The position numbers and the translations under genes are program-made. A DNA stretch of 64,000 nucleotides from Ailurus styani (Eukaryota > Chordata > Mammalia > Carnivora > Ailuridae), in NCBI GenBank assembly GCA_002007465.1, contig LNAC01000845.1, positions 471,290-535,289 on the forward strand. The letters run 5' to 3'. The notes beneath the pieces were generated by a model. It had not been told where the DNA came from, ran no database searches, and saw only the letters and a list, made by a program, of their open reading frames with translations. Positions 10,911 to 22,666 of the stretch are shown here, in pieces (the first letter of the stretch is position 1; each line of letters begins with the position of its first letter).

Positions 10911-12251
10911 GGAGACTGATTCTAACTCAAGTATAAATGGGAGATAAAGTAGATAGTTGAATGTTTTCATTAATTTTTGATGCAGATAGACATTTTAGAG
11001 ATATGGTAGTAACTCACAAGTCTACTTTTTGGGAGGATTATACCTCAATAGCTTTTGCTATTTCAGTTGCCAAATGTATACACTTTTGTTGCCAATTAAA
11101 TGGAAGTGAGCATTTGAGACACTGAATGGCAAACTGTTGTGTACATCAGAATCATGTGAAAAGATGTAAAATTATGGATTCTAAGGCATAATTATAAGTC
11201 TATGATGGGACACAGCCTTCCATATTTTAACAAACTTCCCAATTAGATGCTGGTGGTTCAAGGAGCATGATCACAGTTAGAGAAACACTGACCTAAGATT
11301 CTACTAAATCTAAATAGCATAGATTCTAAATAGCATCACTTGTGTGTTAATTAAAGAACATTTTACCTTTTCTAAGAAGTATATTTGTGTATAGAAAGTT
11401 CTTAGGATGATATGCTAATACTGGAAATTCTAGTTGCCATAAAATGATGGGGAAGGAGCATATTTGAATGGCTTTGTCTATTTCTAGGATTGGCCAAATA
11501 ATCTGATTGGACATTTAATAATTTTAAAGAGAATTTTGCAAAACTATTTGAGAAAAATACTAATCTATTCTGCCCATTAATGAAAAAGTAAATGTATTAC
11601 ATGAAGATTGTCAGCTTTAGGCTCCAAACTACTTTCTCTTACTTAAATAAAATTTTAATTTTTTCCTAATTATAAAAGTAATTTATAATCATTATAGAAA
11701 AATAGGAAAATATAGCAAAGTACAAAGAAATTATAATTCCTTTTCATGCCACAATCTAGACTTAACTGACATGTGCATTTTGGTGTGCAGCTTTTTAGTC
11801 TTATTTTACTTTCTGTCAATTCTCACAAGTGTATGTATATGCACTCTAGTGTAGTTATTTTGTGTATGTTACTAAACTAGAATCATTCAATGAAAACTGT
11901 TACATAATCTTTTCTCTACTTACATAAATATTTCCCCATGTCGTTGAATACCATTTTATAAAATAATCGTGGTTAATATTCCATCATTTCAATATGCCAT
12001 TCTTTACTTAATCATTTATTTATTAATCAACTTTGAATCTTATGCCATCACACTATACCATGCTTTGCCTTTTATTATTTGTGTCATCTACCAATTACTA
12101 CATCACTGCCCCCCAACAAATTTCTCAATGATTTTAGAGCCAGTGTTATTGTCACTATTTCCAATACTATTCTTGCTTTGATTTTGGTAAATTCAATATA
12201 TAAGATATTCTTCTATCATGTTTTTCGGTTCCTTGAACTTTTTTTTTTTTA
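10911..12251. other. Unassigned sequence; part may be an ancient repeat
   Basis: 11,650-12,010 (AATTATAAAAGTAATTTATA, ATCATTATAGAAAAATAGGA and the ATTTTGGTGTGCAGC segment) has the flavour of an old, widely dispersed mammalian repeat that I cannot name. The remainder shows nothing recognisable. The open stretches at 11,969-12,363 are T-rich chance frames, partly running into the next SINE. Confidence 0.4.
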
Positions 12252-12470
12252 CTTTTTAAAAGATTGTATGTATTTATATATTTATTTATTTATTTATTTT
12301 AGAGAGAGAACACGTGCATGTGCGGGATTTGGGGAAGGGGCAGAGGGAGAGGGAGAGGGATAAACAGAGTCCACAGGGAGCCAGACGTGAGGCTTGATGT
12401 CAGGACCCTGAGATCACACCTGAGCCAAAATCGAGTTAGGTGCTCAACCTACTGAGCTACCCAGGTGCCC
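12252..12470 (-). mobile_element. CAN SINE, antisense
   Basis: Reading the minus strand gives the head (complement of CTACCCAGGTGCCC at 12,458-12,470), a CTCAGGGTCCTGACATC body and an (AAAT)n tail at 12,262-12,300. An older subfamily with several substitutions. Confidence 0.9.
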
Positions 12471-12783
12471 TTTGACTTTCTCTTCTTCAGTGATCTTGTT
12501 CTTCACTGTCTCTCCAACAGGCACTGCCATGATCATATCACAGAATTACCAAGAACTATAACATTTTCATAATTTTATTTTAATTAATTCCATGCTCTAC
12601 CATATCCTATATTTCCAGTTTCTTTTTCCTTACTTCAGCAAGCCTTCAACATTTTAGAAACTCCAACTCTCTCACCACTTTGATCATCTTTTTTCACTCA
12701 TTACCCAGATTAAATTCTATATTCACTCATTACAAGCACTCCTTTTTAATACACTTTAAACACTGCTGCTTAGAAAAATCATG
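12471..12783. other. Unassigned sequence
   Basis: No element recognised. A pyrimidine-rich stretch similar in style to L2 (CTCACCACTTTGATCATCTT) is too weak to call. Confidence 0.35.
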
Positions 12784-12986
12784 CCTGGAGCCCTAGGTGG
12801 CTCAGTCGGTTAAGTGTCTGCCTTTGGCGTAGGTCATTGGATCCCAGGGTCCTGGGATTGAGCCCCACCTCAGGCTCCCAGCTCAGCAGGGAGCCTGCCT
12901 TCCCTCTCCTCCTCACTTGTGCTCTCTCTTGCTATCTCTGTCTCTCTCTCAAATGAATAAATAAAATCTTAAAAAAAAAAGGAAAG
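12784..12986 (+). mobile_element. CAN SINE
   Basis: GGAGCCCTAGGTGGCTCAGT head, CCTGGGATTGAGCCCC and an ATAAATAAAATCTT tail. TSD GAAAAATCATG at 12,773-12,783 and 12,987-12,998 (approximate). Confidence 0.95.
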
Positions 12987-13158
12987 GAAAAATCATGTCC
13001 AGCTTATGCACACACTTTTGCCACTGAACATGGCTGAAGGAAAAGAGAACAGATTGACCACCTATCTTAACTGGGCTTTCAAGACTGTCCGGCAAGGATA
13101 CTATACTTTCCCAGTCCAATAATCCTCAAACATTTTGGTGTCAGAAATCCCTTTACAG

Positions 13159-13356
13159 GGGCTCCTGGGTGGCTCAGTGGGTTAAAGCCTCTGCCTTCAG
13201 CTCAGGTGATGAACTCAGGGTCCTGGAATTGAGCCCTGCATCGGGCTTTCTGCTCGGTGGGGAACCTGCTTCCTCCTCTCTCTCTACCTGCCTCTCTGCC
13301 TACTTGTAATCTCTCTCTGTGTCAAATAAATAAATAAAATCTTAAAAAAAAAAAAA
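13159..13356 (+). mobile_element. CAN SINE, first of a nested pair
   Basis: Complete, with GGGTTAAAGCCTCTGCC arm and poly(A) tail. TSD AGAAATCCCTTTACAG occurs at 13,143-13,158 and 13,357-13,372, followed at once by another SINE. Confidence 0.96.
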
Positions 13357-13372
13357 AGAAATCCCTTTACAG

Positions 13373-13587
13373 GGGTGCCTGGGTGGCTCAGTCCATTGGG
13401 TGTCTACCTTCAGCTCAGGTCATGATCCCAGAATCCCAGGGGCAAATCCCAAGTAGGGATCCCTGCTCAATGGGGAGTCTGTTTCTCGCTCTCCCTCTGT
13501 TCCTCCCCCTGCTCGTGCTCTCTCTCTCTCCCTCACTCTCTCAAATAAATAAATAAAATCTTTAAAATTTTTAAAATAAAAAAGAAA
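13373..13587 (+). mobile_element. CAN SINE, second of a nested pair
   Basis: GGGTGCCTGGGTGGCTCAGT head and a diverged body ending AATAAATAAAATCTTTAAAA. It begins directly after the second copy of AGAAATCCCTTTACAG and is followed by a third, decayed copy (AGAAATCACTTTATA, about 13,588). More diverged than its partner, so the older insertion. Confidence 0.95.
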
Positions 13588-13820
13588 GAAATCACTTTAT
13601 ATTCTAAACAGTTAAAAATCCCATAGAGGTTTGGTTTATGTGGATTATGTGTATCTGAATATTTGAAATTAAAACTGAGAAATACTTAGAATATTAATGT
13701 ATTCATTTGTAACATTAACATAAATAACATATTTTTATTAAAAATTACTGTATTTTCCAAAACAAAAAAATTTAGTGAGAAAAAGGGCATTGTTTTAAAC
13801 TTCTGTAACCTTTATAATAT

Positions 13821-14018
13821 CTAGTTTATGGAAAGATAGCTAGACTTGTATCTTTTTCTATGTTCCAATATGTTGTGACTTATTTTGGTTGTTGAACTAT
13901 ATGAAGAAAATCTGTCCTTACACAAATATGTCCTTACACAAAATGTTTGGGAGGGGAACTTTAACTGACTTTTCAGATAATTACAGATATTCTTCCTTAA
14001 TATTATATTGAAATTCAA
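13821..14018 (-). pseudogene. hAT transposase C-terminal remnant
   Basis: A 65-residue open stretch contains CVRTYLCKDRFSSYSSTTKI. The YLC-x2-FSS-x4-TK pattern is that of the hAT C-terminal dimerisation domain, where the family usually has TYLCE-x-FS followed by TK and later NRL. The second copy in the window keeps the same pattern at about 24,925-24,990. Upstream residues fit the preceding part of the domain (KSQLKFPSQTF). Frames on either side are broken, so this is a fossil. Confidence 0.7.
13911..13944 (+). repeat. 17 bp tandem duplication in hAT remnant
   Basis: TGTCCTTACACAAA occurs twice in direct succession (about 13,912 and 13,929). A local slippage duplication inside the transposase remnant. 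Confidence 0.8.
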
Positions 14019-14260
14019 TAAGTGATCATTTCTTAAAGCTTAGTTGAAATGTCAAGTCAGATTCCATACCAGTGAACTTTTTGTACTATGTTACATTAAA
14101 ATCCATTGTCCCATCTTTCACTTTGACTGGGTCCTTTACTCATACATGATGCTGTAAAATCATTTGCAAAATAATGGTTCATTGAGTTTTGCAGATCGTT
14201 TGAGTACTGACACATTTCATTATACAACATCAAATAAGTCACACTGTGGACTTGTGGTTT

Positions 14261-14597
14261 CCTATTTTATTCCATTACTATTATTATTTATTTTAATATC
14301 AGATTGTCCCCAGTTTGGCCAATGGAAACCCATTAAATCTATTATGTCCTTTGGACATAAACCTATTATTCTTTGAGTGCATCTCTACCTTGAAGAAGTG
14401 GTTCCAGTTCTGTCTTGTACCTTCTCTTTTTTAGCTATAGAATCAGCTATTTCTCAAATAAACCCTGAATTTTTTAATAAAAAATATTACATACTGGGAA
14501 AGATCTGGGAACTTGATGTGTTCATTGCTATTAGGTGGTATTGATCCCAGCCTCTTAGTGTTCAGAGCTGTGGAACATATGGATATATTTATGTGAA

Positions 14598-14600
<3 letters not shown>
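14261..14600. other. Unassigned sequence
   Basis: AT-rich, without recognised elements. May include the far part of the hAT remnant beyond recognition. Confidence 0.35.

Positions 14601-14629
<29 letters not shown>
14601..14629. repeat. (CA)n microsatellite
   Basis: About 14 CA units, followed directly by a ~40-base segment that recurs at 15,079. Confidence 0.95.
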
Positions 14630-14630
<1 letters not shown>

Positions 14631-14631
<1 letters not shown>

Positions 14632-14670
14632 CTATACAAACACAAATACATAATTTACATCTATCTATAT
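14631..14670 (+). repeat. Direct repeat copy 1 (~38 bp)
   Basis: CCTATACAAACACAAATACA and the following TAATTTACATCTATCT recur with one mismatch at 15,079-15,116. Each copy follows a dinucleotide microsatellite. Confidence 0.85.
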
Positions 14671-15003
14671 GGAAAACTCTAAATTCAAGTTTCTACCTCC
14701 AATTCCAACCCAACATCAGAGAGTTCATTCAAATTCTCTTACTCTCCATATTTGTAAATCTTTCCTACATTGGTAAGAAGCTTGGCTTCCATTATCCTTA
14801 AAATATTTATTTATTTGATCTATTGCATTATAGGTAACCAATCTGTCTTTTCCTCTTCTACCACTGATCTGACCAGGTATCTTCCTCACCATGTTAAGGT
14901 TGTCTCCTAAACCCAGGCAGCTCCCCCACTTTCATACTTCCTTACACTACACTGGCTCTGATGTCTTGAATTCACTTTCCCCATGTAGGCACCTTTGTTA
15001 TGT

Positions 15004-15005
<2 letters not shown>
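14671..15005. other. Unassigned sequence
   Basis: Nothing recognised between the direct repeat and the TA microsatellite. Confidence 0.35.

Positions 15006-15054
<49 letters not shown>
15006..15054. repeat. (TA)n microsatellite
   Basis: About 24 uninterrupted TA units followed by CACATACATACATATACA. Long TA runs are replication-fragile and hard to assemble. Confidence 0.95.
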
Positions 15055-15060
<6 letters not shown>

Positions 15061-15078
15061 CATACATATACAAACATA

Positions 15079-15116
15079 CCTATACAAACACAAATACATA
15101 ATTTATATCTATCTTA
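15079..15116 (+). repeat. Direct repeat copy 2 (~38 bp)
   Basis: Same segment as 14,631-14,670 with one difference (TTATATC for TTACATC). Confidence 0.85.
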
Positions 15117-15660
15117 TGTATAGATCTTATATATATCTATCTTTCTTATGTGGCCAGTCCCTCTCATAGATACCTTTCTTATTCTGCTAGGCTCTTGTAT
15201 ACCACACATTGTGCCACCTCAATTATGGACAACATCCCTAGCTCTTTCTGACTCTAGCACCCCACATCCTCCTCCTTATAGAAACCCTTCTAAACCCCTC
15301 TAGACTGTAAGTCAACATGGATCCACAGCCTGGATCATCTCCCTCATGAATGCCCTCCTTGTTTCACTTGGGCTCTCACACTTAATGCCGAGTTACTCCT
15401 CAATAGGGATGTCTTCTTCATTTCATTCAGGACCTAATGCCCAGCACTGATCCACCATGCCCCCCTCCAACACAAACCTATCAACACCTATTCCTATCTT
15501 GCTATGCTCCACCTAGTAGATTTAGGACTGAATTGTTAATGGAATGGAAGGGAAGGAAGTGTGGGGAAAATAAGGGAAGGGAAAGAAAAATACAAAAAAG
15601 GAAAGGAAGAGAAGGAAAAGGGAAGAAAAAAAGAACTCCCATTATTACTCAATGAGTTGG
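15117..15660. other. Unassigned sequence with purine-rich run
   Basis: 15,180-15,530 is more GC-rich and C-rich than its surroundings. 15,541-15,640 is a G/A-rich run (GGAATGGAAGGGAAGGAAGT type). The plus-strand open stretch 15,437-15,655 comes from these biased runs and shows no family resemblance. The element type, if any, is not recognised. Confidence 0.4.
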
Positions 15661-16480
15661 TAATTAAAATTTTGACTTATTCTTTGATTCAAAAATTATT
15701 TACTCATTTTATTTAGTAGATTGTATTATAGACATGGATTTACATTTTATAGTGTTATTTATAGATGGATATAGACTACAATTTTTGCTTTTTGAAATTT
15801 ATGATCAATATATAAATATTCCTTATGTACTTGAAAAGAATGTTTATTCCCTCGAACAAAAATTTTACATACACAATGTGAATGATTAAAGTATCAACAC
15901 CTCCATATTTTAAATTCTTAATGGTATGTTTTAATTTTAAACTGTTTATTTAAATAATCCTCTATTAATGTTTCTTTTTTTGCCACTTCATCTTTGGATT
16001 TTTTAAAGTGTTTCAGTAAATGTATTTTGATCCCTTATTAGTAAACAATGACCATCTATCTTATTTAATGATTCTTATAATAAACTCTACTTTCTATGAC
16101 ATTGCTATTATGATGCCTGGTTCTGTTTTGTTTAGTTGTTGCAAATTTTAACAATTTTGAATCACTTCAGTTTAGCTTTTGTTCTTGTCAAGTACATATT
16201 GTAAATCCCTATTTGAGTCTCTATATTTTAACAGAGAGGTTCAATTATTTACAGTCAGTGTCACAAATTATATTTTCAAATATATTTTAGCCATTTTGTT
16301 TTTGAATTTAATTAAATATATTTTCTGCTCTTTCTTTTGTTTTCTCTGTTAATATGCTGACAAAGGATTCGTTGTTTTTCTCATTGCCTGTTTAATTATG
16401 TGCAAGGTTTATATTTTGATTTAATTGAGCATAAGGTGTTTGAGTTCAATTATTCTATTTGCTCTTTTAAGAGAAATATA
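15661..16480 (-). mobile_element. Possible ancient L1, antisense
   Basis: Segments such as TATGTACTTGAAAAGAATGT and GTTCAATTATTTACAGTCAG, with an overall T-rich style, resemble the complement of the L1 ORF2 endonuclease region. It is very diverged. A younger L1 3' end begins just downstream. Confidence 0.45.
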
Positions 16481-16736
16481 AGTTCAAGTAAGTTTTCAAA
16501 AACTTAATTATCAACATCAAGAATAAATCTATACACTCCTATTTCATAGGGAAAGAAAATTAGATTTCTCTTCTTTTTCCACTTTTCATCTATTATCGTT
16601 AAATTATTTTTACAATGTCTTTCAAGAATTTTGATCATGTAAATTAAGTTTACTAATCACACTTACAGGTATTGTTTTGACACAATTCTTCAGCTTTGCA
16701 TTTTTCTTACTACCAAAGTTTTCATAATGATTCTTA

Positions 16737-19345
16737 TTTCCAGCTTCACTGAGATATAATTGACATATAACACTGCATAAGTACATTAAAGTACACAATA
16801 TGATGACTTGATACACATATATACTGCAAACTGTTTACCACAAAAAGATTAGTTAACACATTCTTCATCTCACATAATTACCATGTGTTGTTGTTATGGT
16901 GGGGATATTAAAGCTCTAGTCTCATAGCAACTTTCCAGTATACGATACATTATTGTTACTATAGTAACCATGCTGCACATTAAATCTTGGGAACTTATTT
17001 ATCTTATAACAGAAAATTTGTAGCTTTTGACCAACATCTCCCCATTTCCCCCACCCTTCAGCCTCTGGAAATCACCATTCTATTCACTGTTTCTATGACC
17101 GTGATGTTTTAAAATTCCACATATAAGTAAGATCATACATGTTTGCCTTTCTCTGTCTGTTATTTCACTTGGCATAATGCACCCAGGGTCCATTGGTGTT
17201 TGTCACAAAACAGGATTTCCTTCTTTTTTTATGGCTGAATAATAATCCATTGTGTACATGTGTATCTCTCTCTACACACACACACACATTTTCTTTTTTT
17301 ATTCATCTTTTGGTGGGCACTTGGGTTGTTTCCATGTCTTGGCTATCATTAAAAATGCTGCAATGAACATGGGAGTGCAGATATCTCTTTAAAATAGCAA
17401 TTTTAACTTCTTCAGATATATACCCAGAAGTGGAATAGCTAGAATATATACTAGTTCTGTTTTTTAAATTTTTTGAAGACCCTCCATACTGTTTGCCATC
17501 CATAGTGGCTCTCCAATTTACAGTAGATGCTTTAGTAAAGGATTCCCTTTTCTCCACGTCCTTGCCAGCATTTGTTATCTCTTGTCATTTTGGTAATAGC
17601 CATTCTAACAGGTGTGAGGTGATATCTTGTTGTAGTTTTCATTTGCATTTCCCTGGTGATTAGTTATTTTGGTTTTTTTTTTCAAAGATTTTATTTATTT
17701 ATTATTTGACAGAGTGAGAGAGATGAGACAGATCACAAGTAGGCAGAGAGGCAGGCAGAGAGAGGAGGAAGCAGGCTCCTGCTTGGCAGGGAGCCTGATG
17801 CGGGGCTTGATGCCAAGACCCTGAGATCATGACCTGAGCCGAAGGCAGAGGCTTTAACCCACTGAGCCACCCAGGCGCCCCACCCTGATGATTAGTTATA
17901 TCAGGTACCTTTTCAAGTATTTTTTGGCCTTTTTTTTTGTCTTTGGAATAATGTCTATTCAATTCCTCTGTCCATTTTTTAATCAGGTTTTTAAAATATT
18001 TTTTGTTATTGAGTTGTGTGTTCCTTACATATTTTGGATATTAACTATCTAATACAGGCTTTGCAAATATGTTTTCCCATTCCATAGATTGCCTTTTCAA
18101 TTTGTTGATTGTTTCTTTGGTGTGTAGGAGCTTTTCAGTTTGATGCAGTTCCACTTGTTGATTTTTGTTTTTGTTGCTAATGCTTCTGGTGTCATATCCA
18201 AAAAATGATTGCCAAGACCAAAGTCAAAGAGCTTGTTCCCTATGTTTTTTCCCAGGAGTTACAGGGTTTTAGACCCAACATTTAAACCTTTAATCCAAGC
18301 TAATTTTTGTGAGTGGTATAAAATAATAACAATTTCATTCTTGTGCATGCACATAAAAGATAGTCTCTTTCCTATGAGTATTCTTAGCTCCCTTGTCAAA
18401 TATTAGTTAATCATACATGTGGGGGGTTATTTCTGGGTTCTCGATTCTGTTCCATTGTTCTGTTTGTTTTATGCCAGTACCATACTGTTTTGATTATTGT
18501 AGCTTTGTAATATAGTTTGAAATCAGGAAGTGATCACACAAAGCCTCCAGCTTTGTTGTTCTCAAGATTGGTTTGGTTTGGCTTGGCTATTTGAGGACTT
18601 TTGTGGTTCCACAAGAATTTTAGGATGTTTTTTCTATGTCTGTGCAAAATGTCATTGGAATTTAATAAAGATTGCATTGAATAGATGGCTTTTGGAAGTA
18701 TGGACATTTTAACATTAACTCTTCCAATACATGAATACTGGATATCTTTCCATTTCTATGTATCTACTTCAATTTATTTCCTCAATATATTGATTTTTCA
18801 ATTTCTTGGTTAAATTTACTTTTATTTTATCATTTTTGATACTATTGTAAATGGGATTGTTTTCTTTATTTCTTTTTCAGGTAGTTCATTGTTATTACAG
18901 AAAAAAAACTCATTTTTGTATGTTGATTTGGTATACTGTAACTTTACTGAGTTAGTTTATTAGTAGTTAGAATTTTTTGGTAGAGTCTTTAGGTTTTTTT
19001 ATATGCAAGATCATACCATTAGCAAAGACAATTTTACTTCTTCATTTCCAATTTGGATGACTTTTATTTCTTTTTCTTACCTAGGAGCTCTGGCAAGGAC
19101 TTCCAGTACTATGCTGAATAAGAGTGGGAAGAATGAGTGCTTTTCTCTGTTCTTGATCTTAGAGGAAAAGATTTCAACATTTCACCATTGAGAATGATGT
19201 TAGCTGTTGGTTTGTCATATATGGCCTTTATTATGTTGAGGTATGTTCATTCTATTATCCAATTTATTAAGTTTTTCTCATGAAGGGATGTCAAATTTTG
19301 TCAAATGCTTTATTTTATATATCATTCCTTGGTCTCTAGGGTATA
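16737..19345 (-). mobile_element. L1 (L1MA/L1MB-like), antisense, 3' end to reverse transcriptase
   Basis: The plus strand starts with the complement of an L1 3' end (TTCACTGAGATATAATTGAC), then passes the complements of the ORF2 C-terminus (CTGAATAATAATCCATTGTG, TACCCAGAAGTGGAATAGC) and the thumb, and reaches reverse transcriptase (GGACTTCCAGTACTATGCTG, ATATGGCCTTTATTATGTTG). A SINE interrupts it at 17,671-17,882. No long frames survive. Confidence 0.85.
17671..17882 (-). mobile_element. CAN SINE, antisense, young type
   Basis: Reads on the minus strand as a full SINEC with GGGTTAAAGCCTCTGCC arm. TSD CCTGGTGATTAGTTAT (17,652-17,667) against CCTGATGATTAGTTAT (from about 17,884), one mismatch. 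Inserted in the antisense L1. Confidence 0.95.
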
Positions 19346-20149
19346 TCTTTTTTTCCAGGGAAGGGTTAAGCTGGAGAATACAGTTCATTTATGAAAGTCT
19401 TTAAAAGAAATACCATCTTTACTTGCTTGATGGAGTATATAATTCTTTAGCTATAAACTTATTTTCTCAAAACTGTACTTCTAACTTAATTCTATTGTTA
19501 AATTTAACATCTCCAAAAATGTTTGAGATTGACCTAATTTCTTTCATTATAAGTAATTTGATTCTTCCCTTGCCTGGATATTTCTATATTTTTCCTTCAT
19601 CCAGAAATTTTTCATAACTAAAGGTGTGTATCATTATTAATTTTGTATGATATTTAATGAGTACAATCAATGTATACAGGCAGATATTTCTCAATCCAGT
19701 ATCATTTAAAATTTTTAAATCTTTTATCTTATTAATTTTTTCTTCCTTTTTCTTCCTTTAAGTTGTATCTCTTTTCCCCAACTTCTGTATTTACTGTTCT
19801 TTTCACACTTTCATTTCTTTTTCTTTTCCTTGAGTTCTGAGAGATACTCATATTTGTCCTCTATCTCATGAATTCTTTCTTCTTTAATATTGATATTACT
19901 TAACAATTTCAATACTGTTTCAAATTCTACTACAGCATTATTGGTTTCTTATCTCTCTTGTGGTTTCTGCAGCCAAATTTTATAACTTTTATTAGTCTTT
20001 TATAAGATATCATTTAGCCACATGTTGTACATGGAGTCCACTTTTTCTGATGTTTTATTGAGGGCAAGAAACTGATATTGTCCAAAGCAATTTTTTTTAC
20101 ATTGTATTTTTCCCCCTGGGAAGTTCTCTTTGTTTGTTGGATGCTATTT
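19346..20149 (-). mobile_element. Possible continuation of antisense L1 (ORF1/5' part)
   Basis: AGATACTCATATTTGTCCTC and TATCTCATGAATTCTTTCTT resemble the complement of the L1 ORF1 coiled-coil region, and TTAATTCTTTCTTC-like blocks follow. It is too diverged to be certain. If real, it belongs to the 16,737-19,345 element. Confidence 0.4.
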
Positions 20150-20760
20150 CATTTACCTTGTTTTATGTTCCAGAATCATGTAACTGTCTCCATGCTTTGT
20201 CAGTTAACCAGGCATGTACACATTCTTCCTTATTTAATGAATATTTAAGAATATTTTGATTCTCCATAATGCTTGTCTAATGCTATTTGCCACAACCTTT
20301 GCATTGCCTAAGAATATTATGATGTTGACCCACAATAATTTCTCCTTTTTTTTTTAAACTCCCACAGCCTTTATTACTTGTACCAAGCTAGGTTTCTTTT
20401 TAGAGATTTATTTATTTGTTTTAGAAAGAGAAAGAGAGCGTGAGAGGGGGAGGGATAGAGGGAGAGGGAGAGAGAGCATCTCAAGCAAACTCCGACTGAG
20501 CACAGAGCCCAACATGGGATACTGTGATGAGATCATGACCTGAGCTGAAATCAAGAGTTGGACACTTAACCGATGGAGTCATCCTGGTGTCCCTGTACCA
20601 AGCTTGTTAACATTGATTACATTTTTCCTTGCATTGTTTTAATGATTCGTATTTGTGAGGTTTTTCTCCTGCTTAAAGAAAATATTGATGCTACTTGTAT
20701 TCTCAAGATGGCTTTGACAGGAATGTGAATATGGATGACAATATACATATGGAGGTCCTG
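20150..20760 (-). repeat. Inverted, permuted duplicate of 25,721-26,340
   Basis: Three blocks are the reverse complement of blocks at 25.7-26.3 kb: 20,150-20,288 matches 25,721-25,860 (about 90% by eye), 20,289-20,389 matches 26,229-26,340, and 20,595-20,760 matches 25,862-26,031. A SINE (20,390-20,594) sits between the last two in both places. In the orientation of the 25 kb copy the order here is B-SINE-C-A instead of A-B-SINE-C. No coding capacity recognised. Confidence 0.8.
20390..20594 (-). mobile_element. CAN SINE, antisense, older subfamily
   Basis: TSD TGTACCAAGCT at about 20,379-20,389 and 20,595-20,605. On the minus strand it shares subfamily marks with the SINE at 26,032 (CAACTCTTGATTTCAGCTCA and GAGTTTGCTTGAGAT). 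Same site and same relative orientation in the duplicate, so the insertion predates the duplication. Confidence 0.93.
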
Positions 20761-21599
20761 AGATCTAATACATTTGAGAAATGAGAGTGGTTGTAGTTCT
20801 GTAGATGTTCTGAGAAATCACCTGAGGTTGAGGAGCAGTTCTTGGGAAATCCTGAAGAATACTGGGTGAAGAGGAAAGGCAGCAATATTAATTAAAAGGT
20901 AGATATTGGGTTTGGCCTTTATCCTCTGTTGCTTTATTTACCTTTATTGATGGAGGCTTGAATTATATCAAGGCAATGATGTGCTAATCCCCATATAAAT
21001 GGGTTATAGGCTAAAATCTTGGAAACAAGGATATATGATGATGGGATCTCAGGAATATCACCTCCCCTTTTCTTACTTTCTCTGTGATTTCAGTTTACAC
21101 ATTGGCATGTTGCTCTATTTCTCCACCAATTACTTCCTTAAGCTTCTGTCTTTAATATGTTACCAATTAATGTTTTTAAGTAGCAGATACTTGTGCTTTT
21201 AATGTGGTAGTCTAGAAAGCACACAGAGATACATATTTATTTATCAATATCCATTGGAAATGGTGATGCAAAGCATGCATACGTATTCATACTGAGACCA
21301 CCCAAGACTCAATTCATGTTGTGTTAGTGAAAAGAAGATTTAATGGAGATTTGTCTGAAAGCAGAATGGTAAGATAGATCTGAATTTTGCTTCTCATCTC
21401 TGTTCCTACCTGATATGGGCTCATGGGTATCTAGTAGAAACTTCAAACTGTCTGAAATTGACCCTCTGTTATTCCCCTTCAATCCCAAACCAGCTACTTC
21501 TGCAGTCTTCCCAATATCTAGGTAACAAATACTTGTGTTTTTGATATAACAGTCCAGAAATTTAGGTTGTATATATTAATGGTTATTTCACTGTTACAT
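20761..21599. other. Unassigned sequence
   Basis: No recognised repeat or gene. The short open stretches at 20,703-20,885 and 20,999-21,202 show no domain. Confidence 0.4.
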
Positions 21600-22403
21600 G
21601 TTTTTTTTCCCCAGATCAAAATGCTAGTGTCCTTTCCTTTCCCTCACTCTACACCTCCAGACTGCCAGCAAATCCTGTCAGTACCATCTTCAAAATAGAT
21701 CTAGAATTAAATAACTTCTTGCTACTGACACAGCCGTGAGCTTGATTCTAGCAACCATCGTCATTTGCTTGTTAGTAAAATAGTCTCCTAGCTGGTCTTT
21801 CAGCTTCTGATCTAGACCTCCTGCCATCTATTCTCAATGCAACCACCAAAATAATCTTGTTAAAACATAAGCAAACTCATGTTACTTCTCTGCTCAAAAC
21901 TGTCCAGTGGATTTCTGTCTCGCTCTCGTCACCCAGAGTAAAAGCCAAAGTCCTAAGATTATAAAGCCTTACATAATGTGGCTCCATTAGCTCTCTGATT
22001 GTGTTTCCAGGCACACTCTCACCTCATAGTCTTTGCACTTGCTATTCTCTGTATTAGAATGTTCCTAGCCCAAATGTGTGCATGACTAGTACTCATATTT
22101 CCTCTGGACTTTTACTTCCAAATAATTTTCTCAATGAGGACCACTGTGTTTAGGCTATCTAAAATTTGAAAACCCGGTGACAATTCAATTACCCTTATCA
22201 GAAAATAGGCTTAATTTTTCCTGCTTAGTACTTCCCACTATCTAAAACACTACTTTTTACTTGTTATCAGGTGAATTGTCTTTCTTTTCCTACTAAAATA
22301 TAAGTTCCCTAAAGGCACAATTTTTTTTCAATACTTTATCCCCATTACCTAGAACTTTGCCTGATTTTTGGCATATGACACTCAAATATTTGCTAAATGA
22401 AAA
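21600..22403 (+). mobile_element. L2 LINE, 3' part
   Basis: Characteristic L2 order: TCCTAGCTGGTCTTTCAGCT, AACTGTCCAGTGGATTTCTG, CAGAGTAAAAGCCAAAGTCC, CTTTGCACTTGCTATTCTCT, ATAAGTTCCCTAAAGGCACA and an end TATTTGCTAAATGAA. L2 is an ancient mammalian LINE. This copy covers the last ~800 bases with decayed ORF. Confidence 0.85.
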
Positions 22404-22665
22404 AGGAAAGGACAACAATGGAAACGCTTGTGTTTGATGTGAAGAGACTCTTGATCTGGAAGAAAAGTGATTTCAGTGCAGGGTTTAATTAAGTCTTCCA
22501 CTTCCTAGCAGTTAAGATAAAACACACTGAAACTTTGCATTTAAGAATCTAGGTAGAAATCAGAAGAAACAGAAAACTGAAGCAATGTGGTTTCTAAATA
22601 TCTCTTTACTGGTAATGAAAAATGTTAACTAAGTTTGTAGAAAAGTAAAAGAAAAAATTGTGTTG
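22404..22665. other. Unassigned sequence
   Basis: Short stretch between the L2 and a SINE; nothing recognised. Confidence 0.35.
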
Positions 22666-22666
22666 G

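Larger units (their letters stand above)
13115..14260 (-). mobile_element. hAT (Charlie-like) DNA transposon remnant, split by two SINEs
   Basis: The stretch beginning AATCCTCAAACATTTTGGTG and running to about 14,260 matches, block by block, the second copy at 24,605-25,330 (for instance TAAAATCCATTGTCCCATCT against TAAAATCCACTCATCTATCT). On the minus strand it encodes the C-terminal dimerisation region of a hAT transposase, the enzyme that moved such elements by cut and paste. TCCTCAAACATTTTGG resembles a degenerate hAT terminal repeat. Two SINEs (13,159-13,587) entered near that end. Dead copy. Confidence 0.75.
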
